Assembly (NCBI GenBank): GCA_965653565.1
Contig: CBFHAI010000004.1
Coordinates: forward strand, 74,529 to 138,528
Origin: JALCLA01 sp965653565
Lineage (GTDB): Bacteria > Pseudomonadota > Gammaproteobacteria > Xanthomonadales > Xanthomonadaceae
Direction: 5' to 3'
DNA: 64,000 bases
The notes under the pieces are model-generated. The model saw nothing but the letters and a program-made list of their open reading frames with translations, ran no database searches and had not been told where the DNA came from. Every line of letters begins with the position of its first letter. The stretch's first letter is position 1. Both the position numbers and the translations under genes were made by a program. This document shows positions 57,171 through 64,000 of the stretch, piece by piece.

Positions 57171-57805
57171 GCGGATTTCCTTTGCAGCCGATTCTTCAGC
57201 GCGATCATCAGCGCGAGCAGGACGAACGCGCCCGGCGGCAGGATCGCGAGCAGGAATCCGCGATAGTGCGCGGCGCCGTCGAACGTCAGCGCGGGCAGGC
57301 CGAGCAAGGCGCCGGCACCGGCGAACAAGCTGCCTTGCCCGATCAGTTCGCGCAGCGCGCCCAGCACCAGCAGCACGCCGAGAAAACCGGTGCCGACCGC
57401 GAAGCCATCGAGCGCGGCGGCGAGCGGCGTGTTGCGCGATGCGAACGCTTCGGCGCGCCCCATGATCGCGCAGTTGGTGACGATGAGCGGGATGAACAAT
57501 CCGAGCACGGCGTGCAGTTCCGGCAGGAAGGCGTGCATCGCCAGTTCGATCGACGTGACGATGGCGGCGATCAGCATCACGAAGGCAGGAATGCGCACTT
57601 CCCGCTGTGTGAACCGGCGCAAAGCCGCGATCGCGAAATTGGTGCAGACGAGTGCCAGCACCGTCGCCAGGCCCAGTCCGAGCGCGTTCACCGCGTTGTT
57701 GCTCACCGCCAGCAGCGGGCACAGTCCGAGCAGCTGTACGAGCCCGGTATTGGCGCTCCACAGGCCGGATTCGACGATGCGCGCGGCGTCAGTTTTCGGG
57801 AGCAT
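57167..57805 (-). CDS. rsxE: Electron transport complex subunit RsxE (RnfE)
   Basis: The 212-residue membrane protein begins ESGLWSANTGLVQLLGLCPL after a short tail and has about six membrane helices with the conserved GLCPLLAVSNNAVNALGLG and LFIPLIVTNCAIMGRAEAFA, both typical of RnfE/RsxE. It forms the membrane core with RsxA and RsxD. The gene overlaps rsxG by 17 bases. Confidence 0.95.
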   Translation of the reverse strand: MLPKTDAARIVESGLWSANTGLVQLLGLCPLLAVSNNAVNALGLGLATVLALVCTNFAIAALRRFTQREVRIPAFVMLIAAIVTSIELAMHAFLPELHAVLGLFIPLIVTNCAIMGRAEAFASRNTPLAAALDGFAVGTGFLGVLLVLGALRELIGQGSLFAGAGALLGLPALTFDGAAHYRGFLLAILPPGAFVLLALMIALKNRLQRKSA

Positions 57806-58451
57806 CGGCGTGCGTCAACGTAGTGTCGGGAGCGGCGGCGTAGAGTTCAGCAGCATGTCGCGCAACATAGTCCAGCGCGCGCCGCACTGCGTGGACGACA
57901 GCGCGCGGCGTGACGGTGGCGCCGGCGAACTGATCGAACTCGCCGCCGTCGCGCCGCACTTTCCAGCGTTCGCGCGCGGGATCGCCGAGCGAGCGGCCGG
58001 TGAAGCCATCGATCCAGTCGCTTTTCGTTTTCTCGATCCAGTCGCCCAGCCCCGGGGTTTCGCGGTGCTCGACAATGCGCACGCCCGTGATGCGTCCGTC
58101 GGCGCCCACGCCGATCAGCAGCCGGATCGGACCGGCGTAGCCATCGGGCGCGACGGCATCGAGAATCAGGCCCGCCGGCGCGCCGCCGCGACGTGCGCGC
58201 CACACCGTCAGCGCATCGTCGGTGCCGAGCCAGGCGCGTGCGTGGACGGTGATGCGATCGTTCAACGGATCGTTGTCGTAGCTGGTGGCCGGCAGCACGA
58301 TCGACAGCGCGGCGCGCTGTGCGACGAGTTGTTCGGCCGCGATGCGATCGCGCGTCAGCGCATACGTACCGGCGAGCAGCGCGGCCGATATCAATGCGCA
58401 AAGGCCCAGCAGGCCGGCAGCACGCAACACATCGCGCGTGCTCGGCTTCAT
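57789..58451 (-). CDS. rsxG: Electron transport complex subunit RsxG (RnfG)
   Basis: The 220-residue protein has one N-terminal membrane helix (LRAAGLLGLCALISAALLAG) and a periplasmic FMN-binding domain. GLGDWIEKTKSDWIDGF and FDQFAGATVTPRAVV match the RnfG pattern, with Thr in GATVT as the covalent FMN site (here AGAT instead of SGAT). The start overlaps the rsxD stop (ATGA). Confidence 0.93.
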   Translation of the reverse strand: MKPSTRDVLRAAGLLGLCALISAALLAGTYALTRDRIAAEQLVAQRAALSIVLPATSYDNDPLNDRITVHARAWLGTDDALTVWRARRGGAPAGLILDAVAPDGYAGPIRLLIGVGADGRITGVRIVEHRETPGLGDWIEKTKSDWIDGFTGRSLGDPARERWKVRRDGGEFDQFAGATVTPRAVVHAVRRALDYVARHAAELYAAAPDTTLTHADAPEN

Positions 58452-59488
58452 TGCGCGCGGCGTTCGCCGAAGATGCGCGGCCGCGTGTGCAGGTCGATCC
58501 ACGGTGCGGCGCAGTTCATCAGCAGGATCGCGAACGCCACGCCATCCGGATACGCGCCCCAGCGCCGGATCACCAGCGTCAGCGCCGCCACGCCCGCGCC
58601 GAAGATCAGCCGTCCGCGCGGCGTGGTGCAGCCGGTCACCGGATCGGTGGCGATGAAGAACGCGGCCATCACCAGCGCGCCGGAGAACACATGCTGCAGC
58701 GGCGACGGATGCGTATCGGCATCCATCAGCCAGAGCGGCAACGACAACGCGATCGCGGTGCCGAGCGTGGCGACCGGCACCTGCCACGGGATCACGCGCT
58801 TCCACAGCAGGAACAGCCCGCCGAGTGCGAGCCAGTTGGCGATCCATTCCCAGCCGCGGCCGCCGAAATCGCCGAACAAGGGATCGTCGCGGATTTCGTG
58901 CAGGGCCAGACCCTGCGAATTCAGATTGCGCACGGTATCGAGCGGCGTGGCCTGCGCGATGGCATCCCAGCCGGGCGAGGGCGGCACGCCGAGAAAGATC
59001 GCGTCGACGACATCGGCCAATGCGACGCCGCTGTCGCGCAATCCGGCGGGCGGCAGCCAGCGCGTGAGTTCGAGCGGAAAACAGATAAGCACCACGGCGT
59101 AGCCGACCATCGCCGGGTTGAACAGATTGAATCCGAGCCCGCCGTAAAGATGTTTCGCGAACACCATCGCGGCCGCCATCGCGACCAGCGCGATCCACCA
59201 CGGCGCCAGCGGCGGAATGCACAGCGCGAACAGCACGGCCGTCACTGGTGCGCTCAGGTCGGCGAGGAAGGGCCGCAGCGGTTTTCTCCGGACCTGCAAC
59301 ATCGCGCATTCGAAAATCAGCGCGAACGCCACGGCGAGCGCGATCTGGAACAACACGCCGACGCCGAAAAAATAGACGTGCGCGACGATCGCCGGCACCA
59401 ACGCCAGCAACACGAGCGCCATCACCTGCCGCACGCTGCGTGCAGCGGGCAGGTGCGGTGCCGTGGCGGTAGCGAACTCGCGCGTCAT
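58448..59488 (-). CDS. rsxD: Electron transport complex subunit RsxD (RnfD)
   Basis: The 346-residue protein has about nine membrane helices and the covalent FMN motif region FSGALVMAAFFIATDPVTGC, where a Thr after TDPVTG carries the flavin. KHLYGGLGFNLFNPAMVGYA is also characteristic. It works with RsxG and RsxE to couple electron flow to ion movement. Its start overlaps the rsxC stop (ATGA). Confidence 0.94.
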   Translation of the reverse strand: MTREFATATAPHLPAARSVRQVMALVLLALVPAIVAHVYFFGVGVLFQIALAVAFALIFECAMLQVRRKPLRPFLADLSAPVTAVLFALCIPPLAPWWIALVAMAAAMVFAKHLYGGLGFNLFNPAMVGYAVVLICFPLELTRWLPPAGLRDSGVALADVVDAIFLGVPPSPGWDAIAQATPLDTVRNLNSQGLALHEIRDDPLFGDFGGRGWEWIANWLALGGLFLLWKRVIPWQVPVATLGTAIALSLPLWLMDADTHPSPLQHVFSGALVMAAFFIATDPVTGCTTPRGRLIFGAGVAALTLVIRRWGAYPDGVAFAILLMNCAAPWIDLHTRPRIFGERRAQ

Positions 59489-60972
59489 GCTTGGCCATCG
59501 CTTTTGCGCGCTCGCGCGCGTTCGAGCGCGGCCTGCACCGCGGCGGAGGCGCTCGCGCCGCGCGCGGCCTGTTGCTCGGCGCGTTCGGCGTCGTCGCGTG
59601 CCAGACGGGCCCGGCGCGAGTCGTAGCGTTCGCGCGCCGCCGTCGCGGCCGCCGATTCGAATTCATGCACGCGCTGTCTGGTCTTGCCGACGCGGAATTG
59701 TTCGACCAGCGGAATGTGGCTCGGACACACCAGATCGCAGCAACCGCATTCGATGCAATCGAACAGGCCGTGCGACAACGCGCGATCCATATCGGTGGCG
59801 CGCAGGAAAGTGTGCAGCTGCTGCGGCAGCAACTGCGCCGGACACACGCGCGAACATTCGCCGCAGCGGATGCACGGCAGTTCGGGCGCGCTGTCGCGCA
59901 CTTGTCCGGCCGCCAGCACCAGCACGCAATTGCTGGCGGCGGTGATCGGAAAATCGTCGTGCGGCAGCGCGATTCCCATCATCGGCCCGCCGATCACGAG
60001 ACGCTGCGCGGCGGTGGTGTAGCCGCCCGCCTGCGCGATCAGATGTGCGATCGGCGTGCCGATCGCGACTTCGTAATTTCCCGGTTGCACGACACCCGGT
60101 CCGGTGACCGTGACGATGCGCGCGAGCAGGGCTTCGCCCTGCGCCACCGCGCGCCAGCACGCCGCCGCGGTGCCGACGTTGTGCACCACGATGCCGATAT
60201 CGCGCGGCAATCCGCCGCTCGGCACTTCCAGGCCGGTCAGCACGCGGATCAGCTGGCGCTCGCCGCCCTCGGGATAAATCGTCGGCACCGAGACGAGCTC
60301 GATTTCGCCGTCGCCATGCAGCGCGATCGCCTCGATCGCCGCCTGCCGTGCTTCCGGCATCCGGTCTTCGATCGCGAGCAGCACACGCTCGGCCCCCACC
60401 GCGCGCCGCAACACGCGACCGCCGCGCACCACATCGGCGGCGCGTTCGCGCAGCAGGCGATCGTCGCAGGCGATGTAGGGTTCGCATTCGGCGCCGTTGA
60501 GGATGACGGTGCGGCGCGCATGCGCGAGTTTTTCCGCGGTGGGAAAGGCCGCGCCGCCGAGACCGACGATGCCGGCGTCGCGGATCCGGGCGACGAGCGT
60601 TTCCGCATCGGCGGATTGCCACGCGTGGAGCGGCGGCAACACGATGCGATCGTCGGAGCCATCGCAAGCGATCACGACGACGCCTTCCGGCGCATTCGCC
60701 GCTATCGGCGACGATCGCGATTCGATCGCAACGATCGAACCGGCAGCCGGCGCATGCACCGGCACCGAGCGCGGATGTTCGGCCACGCCAATAAGTTCGC
60801 CGCACCGCACGCGCTGGCCCGGCGCGACGCAAGCGACGGCCGCATCGCCGTGAATCTGCGACAGCGGCACCGCCAGCCGCTCAGGCAGCGCACACCGGCG
60901 GATCGCCTGCGCGGTGGATTCGGTCTTGTGGCCGGCCAGCCGCAGGCCGCCGTGGAAACGGTGCAGGCGCAC
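59485..60972 (-). CDS. rsxC: Electron transport complex subunit RsxC (RnfC)
   Basis: The 495-residue protein from GTG 60972 starts with the RnfC barrel-sandwich domain (HRFHGGLRLAGHKTEST). It continues with the NADH/FMN-binding part (GIVGLGGAAFPTAEKL, VILNGAECEPYIACDDRLL) and an SLBB-like segment. Two ferredoxin motifs, CIRCGECSRVCP and CIECGCCDLVCP, follow, then a short charged C-terminal tail rather than the very long E. coli repeat tail. The GTG is chosen because the family starts at this point; the ribosome-binding site is weak. It is the NADH-side entry subunit. Confidence 0.94.
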   Translation of the reverse strand: MRLHRFHGGLRLAGHKTESTAQAIRRCALPERLAVPLSQIHGDAAVACVAPGQRVRCGELIGVAEHPRSVPVHAPAAGSIVAIESRSSPIAANAPEGVVVIACDGSDDRIVLPPLHAWQSADAETLVARIRDAGIVGLGGAAFPTAEKLAHARRTVILNGAECEPYIACDDRLLRERAADVVRGGRVLRRAVGAERVLLAIEDRMPEARQAAIEAIALHGDGEIELVSVPTIYPEGGERQLIRVLTGLEVPSGGLPRDIGIVVHNVGTAAACWRAVAQGEALLARIVTVTGPGVVQPGNYEVAIGTPIAHLIAQAGGYTTAAQRLVIGGPMMGIALPHDDFPITAASNCVLVLAAGQVRDSAPELPCIRCGECSRVCPAQLLPQQLHTFLRATDMDRALSHGLFDCIECGCCDLVCPSHIPLVEQFRVGKTRQRVHEFESAAATAARERYDSRRARLARDDAERAEQQAARGASASAAVQAALERARARKSDGQA

Positions 60973-60989
60973 GGTGGTTTTCGCAGGCC

Positions 60990-61772
60990 TCAGCGGCCCT
61001 GGAACACCGGTTTGCGGCGCTCGAGGAAGGCGCGCGTGCCTTCGCGCATATCGTCGGTGGAGGCGCACACGGCGAAGGCCTGGGTTTCGTAGTCGAGGCC
61101 CTGCTGCAGGCCGCATTCGCCGCCGACGATCACCGCATCGAGGATGCCGCGCAGCGCCAAAGGTGCGGCCGCCGCGAGTTGCTCGGCCAGCATCATGGTT
61201 TCGCTTTCGAGCGCTTCGGGCGCTACGACGCGATTGACCACGCCGAGCGCCAGCGCTCGCGCCGCATCGATCTGCGCGCCGGTGAGGCACAACTCGAGCG
61301 CGGCCACGCGGCCGGCCAGCCGCAGCAAGCGCTGCGTGCCGCCGAAGCCGGGCAGGATGCCGAGGTTGATTTCAGGCTGGCCGAAGCGCGCTTTTTCGCT
61401 CGCCACGCGCAAATGGCAGCACATCGCCAGTTCCATGCCGCCGCCGAGCGCGAAGCCGCCGATTTCGGCGATCACCGGTTTGCCCAGGTGTTCGACGCGC
61501 AGCATCATCTCCTGGCCGTGGCGCGAGAAATCGCGCGCCTGCACGGCGCTGAGCGTGGCCAGTTCGGAAATGTCGGCACCGGCGACGAAGGCTTTGCCGC
61601 CGGCTCCGCGCAGCACGATCACGCGCACCGACGCGTCGTTGCGCGCCTGTGCGAAGGCCTGATCGAGTTCGGCGATGGTGTCGAAGTTGAGTGCGTTGAG
61701 CTTGTCGGGACGATTGATGGTGAGCACGCGGACGGCGCCGCGATCCTCGCTCAACAGGTTGCGCCAGGGCAT
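60990..61772 (-). CDS. Enoyl-CoA hydratase/isomerase family protein
   Basis: The 260-residue crotonase has both catalytic glutamates, Glu114 (GFALGGGMELAM) and Glu134 (FGQPEINLGILPGFGGTQRL), plus the CoA-binding AGADISEL segment. That is the pattern of a true enoyl-CoA hydratase that adds water to 2-enoyl-CoA. It reads in the direction of rsxC with a 17-base gap and may share a transcript, though the functions are unrelated. Confidence 0.92.
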   Translation of the reverse strand: MPWRNLLSEDRGAVRVLTINRPDKLNALNFDTIAELDQAFAQARNDASVRVIVLRGAGGKAFVAGADISELATLSAVQARDFSRHGQEMMLRVEHLGKPVIAEIGGFALGGGMELAMCCHLRVASEKARFGQPEINLGILPGFGGTQRLLRLAGRVAALELCLTGAQIDAARALALGVVNRVVAPEALESETMMLAEQLAAAAPLALRGILDAVIVGGECGLQQGLDYETQAFAVCASTDDMREGTRAFLERRKPVFQGR

Positions 61773-61993
61773 GGAAACTCCGGAAGTCTGGGGAAGGCGG
61801 GGGAAGCGGTGAATTCTAGCCGGGCGGAACTTCCGCCGCCGACCGACGGTCGCAGGCGCCGGTTGCCGCGGGCGCGGGGCTCGCGGGCCGGCCTCAGTGG
61901 TGATTCAGCCGCCCCGCGGGTATGCTATCGCGCTCTTTACGGAACCGCCGGTTAGCGCGGTTTCCGCCTTGTAAATCCCCCAGGAGAATCTGC

Positions 61994-62677
61994 ATGAAGT
62001 TGCGCTGGACCGTCGCGCTGTTCGCGGCATTGAGCACGGGCGCCGTGATGGCGCAGGACACCTCCACCGAGAAGGGCAAGCTCAGCTACGCCATCGGTTT
62101 CGAGATCGGTCGCGATTTCAACGAGAAGAAGATGGACGTGGACATCAACACGGTCATCCGCGCGCTGCAGGACGGTTACGCCAAGAAGACGCCGACCGTG
62201 CCGGAAGAGCAGATGCGCGTCGCGCTCGAGAACATGCAGAAGAAGATGCTCGAAACGGCGAAGGCCGAATTCGACAAGGTGTCGGCCGAGAACAAGCGCA
62301 AGAGCGATGCCTTCCTCGCCGCCAACAAGTCGAAGGCCGGCGTCCAGAGCCTGCCGAGCGGCATCCAGTATCGCATCATCGAAAACGGCACCGGCCCGAA
62401 GCCGACGGCCAGCTCCGAAGTGAAGCTGCATTTCCGCGGTTCGCTCTCCACCGGCCAGGAATTCGCCAGCACCTACCAGGGCAACCAGCCGGTGACGATG
62501 AAGATCGCCGACGCGCCGATCCCGGGTTTGAAGGCGATTCTGCCGATGATGCCGGTGGGTTCGCGCTGGGAAGTCTTCCTGCCGGCCGACCAGGCCTACG
62601 GCAACACGCCGCGCTCGCCGATCGGTCCGAGCCAGGCGGTGGTGTTCGACGTCAAGGTCGTCGAGATCACCAAGTAA
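61994..62677 (+). CDS. FKBP-type peptidyl-prolyl isomerase (Mip/FkpA-like), secreted
   Basis: The 227-residue protein has a Sec signal (MKLRWTVALFAALSTGAVMA, cleavage before QDTST), an N-terminal dimerising helical domain (KLSYAIGFEIGRDFNEKKMD, then a long helix to about 105) and an FKBP domain (about 115-227) with LPSGIQYRIIENGTGPKPTA, VKLHFRGSLSTGQEF and VFDVKVVEI. It would help fold periplasmic or outer-membrane proteins. CAGGAGA precedes the ATG. Confidence 0.95.
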   Translation: MKLRWTVALFAALSTGAVMAQDTSTEKGKLSYAIGFEIGRDFNEKKMDVDINTVIRALQDGYAKKTPTVPEEQMRVALENMQKKMLETAKAEFDKVSAENKRKSDAFLAANKSKAGVQSLPSGIQYRIIENGTGPKPTASSEVKLHFRGSLSTGQEFASTYQGNQPVTMKIADAPIPGLKAILPMMPVGSRWEVFLPADQAYGNTPRSPIGPSQAVVFDVKVVEITK

Positions 62678-62718
62678 GCGGCACTGCCGCCGGCTTCTGG
62701 CCGGCGACCGTTTCACCC

Positions 62719-62747
62719 CGACGACCGGCCCGATGGGCCGGTCGTCG
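62719..62747 (+). terminator. Hairpin terminator after the FKBP gene
   Basis: A perfect 13-bp stem (CGACGACCGGCCC with its complement) closes on GAT, about 40 bases after the stop. T-run is poor, but the stem strength and position suggest it ends the FKBP transcript. Confidence 0.65.
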
Positions 62748-62799
62748 TGTCCGGCCCTGCAATCGTGCCGAAAATCGTCGTTCTGGAAGCCATCATCGG

Positions 62800-62988
62800 A
62801 TGTTCGGCAGCACCTACAAGGCGGTCCTGAGTCCCTGCATCGGCATCTGTGCGCTCGATCCGGAAGGATTCTGCGAAGGCTGCCTGCGCAGCGCGGGCGA
62901 AATCGCCCGCTGGTCGCAGATGAGCGACGACGAACGCCTGCGCCTGATGACGATGGTGCTGCCGGAGCGCGAGGCTCGCCGCGTGTGA
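62800..62988 (+). CDS. DUF1289 family small protein
   Basis: The 62-residue protein has the DUF1289 layout, SPCIGICALDPEGFCEGCLR with four cysteines then GEIARWSQMSDDERLRLM. The cysteine pattern suggests metal binding; the function is unknown. Its stop lies next to the GTG start of the Nudix gene (GTGTGA then GTGA), so the two are translationally coupled. Confidence 0.88.
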   Translation: MFGSTYKAVLSPCIGICALDPEGFCEGCLRSAGEIARWSQMSDDERLRLMTMVLPEREARRV

Positions 62989-63620
62989 CGCGCATCGGTC
63001 TGCTCGACGATCTCGCCGCCGTCCGGCGCGCCCTGCACGATCTCGACGTCCCGCCCGCTGGGCCGGCCTGGAATCTCGACGAACTGGGCGACCTGCTGCC
63101 GCACGACCGCGTGCGCATGCCGGCCGCCGTGCTGGTAGGCCTGGTGCCGCGCGAGTCGGGCATCCACGTGCTGCTCACGCGCCGCACCGAAACGCTGAAC
63201 AACCACGCCGGGCAGGTGAGTTTTCCCGGCGGCCGGGTCGATGCGGCCGATGCCGGCCCGTTGCAGGCGGCGCTGCGCGAAGTGTGGGAAGAGGTCGCGA
63301 TCGGCGCCGGATCGATCGAACCGCTGGGTTTTCTCGACCCCTACGACACCATCACCGGCTTCCGCGTGATGCCTGTGGTGGCGCGCCTGGCGCCCGATTA
63401 CCTGGCCGTGCCGAACCCGGCCGAAGTGGCCGATGCCTTCGAAGTGCCGATCGGGCCGCTGCTGCAAGGCCGCGACATCGAGCGCCAAGCCGCGCAGTTC
63501 GCCGGCCGGCTGCGGCATTACTGGGAATATCGCCAGGGCCCGCACCGCATCTGGGGTGCCACGGCGGCCATGCTGGTGAATCTCGGACGGCGACTTGGCG
63601 CGCAAATCGACGACGGTTAA
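62985..63620 (+). CDS. Nudix hydrolase, CoA pyrophosphatase type
   Basis: From GTG 62985 the 211-residue protein contains LNNHAGQVSFPGG, the signature of CoA-pyrophosphatase (NudL-like) Nudix proteins. A Nudix box follows: GGRVDAADAGPLQAALREVW continuing EEVAI, with the REVWEE metal site. It would cleave CoA or its derivatives to 3',5'-ADP and phosphopantetheine. It overlaps the DUF1289 stop by four bases. Confidence 0.9.
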   Translation: MTRIGLLDDLAAVRRALHDLDVPPAGPAWNLDELGDLLPHDRVRMPAAVLVGLVPRESGIHVLLTRRTETLNNHAGQVSFPGGRVDAADAGPLQAALREVWEEVAIGAGSIEPLGFLDPYDTITGFRVMPVVARLAPDYLAVPNPAEVADAFEVPIGPLLQGRDIERQAAQFAGRLRHYWEYRQGPHRIWGATAAMLVNLGRRLGAQIDDG

Positions 63621-63728
63621 TCTGCCACTATCGCGTAAACGTTACCGCCGAGCCTCGCGCCGGGGCCGGTTCCGCCCGTCTCACCCGATCCGCGCGCCCG
63701 AACGCCGCGGTCGCACCGGAAAATCGCA

Positions 63729-64000
63729 ATGCATTGGCGCACCCTGGTTTCGGCCGACGACCTGGCCGCACAACTGACCTCGCCCGAACTGGTGGTGGTG
63801 GATTGCCGCTTCGACCTGCGCGATCCGGGCGCCGGCGAGCGCGCCTACATCGGCGGCCACATCCCCGGCGCCGTCTACGCCCATCTCGAACGCGATCTTT
63901 CCGATCTGTCGCGTGCCGGCCGCGGCCCGCACCCGCTGCCCGACGCCCAACACTTCTGCGCGACGATCGGCCGCTGGGGCCTCACGCCCCGCCCGCAAGT
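63729..64000 (+). CDS. Sulfurtransferase (rhodanese-like), C-terminus beyond window
   Basis: The first 90 codons are visible. The product begins MHWRTLVSADDLAAQLTSPE and continues VVVDCRFDLRDPGAGERAYI with GGHIPGAVYAHLERDLSDLS, the typical start of the first domain of two-domain thiosulfate/3-mercaptopyruvate sulfurtransferases. The active-site cysteine would lie in the missing second domain. No strong ribosome-binding site is seen. Confidence 0.9.
   Translation, partial: MHWRTLVSADDLAAQLTSPELVVVDCRFDLRDPGAGERAYIGGHIPGAVYAHLERDLSDLSRAGRGPHPLPDAQHFCATIGRWGLTPRPQ

Noticed and set aside
59155..60972. RsxC truncation compared with E. coli
   Set aside because: The long E. coli C-terminal repeat tail is variable among bacteria; all cluster motifs are present, so this is a normal short form.

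Overview
The window looks like part of a GC-rich gammaproteobacterial chromosome, most likely Xanthomonadales (Rhodanobacteraceae or Lysobacteraceae type). Evidence for this is a clear RNase T gene (a gammaproteobacterial family), an rsxCDGE-nth block, a Mip/FkpA-type FKBP typical of the order, and an ECF sigma factor paired with a fused Ser/Thr kinase-TPR protein. The taxonomy is inferred from gene content and style only; no database search was possible.

Positions 1 to about 38.7 kb are a prophage that continues beyond the left edge. On the left, a leftward early operon (4453 to 1) carries small unknown genes, a DUF1566 lectin-fold-like protein, a winged-helix-like regulator and a ParB-like protein cut by the window edge. 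Next is an immunity region (4.45-6.15 kb): an XRE repressor, two genes co-oriented behind it, a Cro-like gene, and five operator-like palindromes (TATGG-N4-CCATA) over two divergent promoters. A rightward early operon (5927-9523) ends with a CHC2/Toprim primase and a VapE-like helicase. It is followed by an iteron-like array with an AT-rich core at 9.53-9.77 kb. The late genes follow: terminase, a Mor-like regulator, gpW, portal, a fused ClpP-like protease/major capsid protein, a cement protein, a terminator, a lysis-type cassette, the tail tube, tape measure, large tail proteins and a fibre. The right end holds accessory genes: SRAP, a SLOG/DUF2493 protein, YodC-like, a promoter-gene-terminator moron, a degenerate ImmA/IrrE protein, and a P4-type tyrosine integrase at 37.5-38.7 kb. 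The phage therefore has a lambda-like packaging and portal set, a Mu gpT-like capsid, long siphovirus-type tail genes and its own primase/helicase.

From about 38.9 kb the sequence is chromosomal. It starts with tRNA-Arg(ACG), which keeps its own promoter and terminator. Two ECF sigma genes of the same type flank mfd, and the second is translationally coupled to the kinase-TPR protein. After these come a GNAT acetyltransferase, an MmcQ/YjbR protein, a cation diffusion facilitator, a cysteine synthase and RNase T.

The most interesting chromosomal unit is at 52.8-56.2 kb, a complete bufferin-type RiPP operon reading leftward. It encodes an ECF sigma factor, a secreted precursor with seven EGKCG motifs and two inserted EF-hands, an MNIO/DUF692 enzyme, a DUF2063 partner and a DoxX-family membrane protein. 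In characterised relatives these proteins turn cysteines into copper-binding thiooxazoles.

The window ends with nth and rsxE, G, D, C (rsxA and rsxB are not adjacent), an enoyl-CoA hydratase, a secreted FKBP, DUF1289, a CoA-pyrophosphatase-like Nudix hydrolase, and a sulfurtransferase cut by the right edge.
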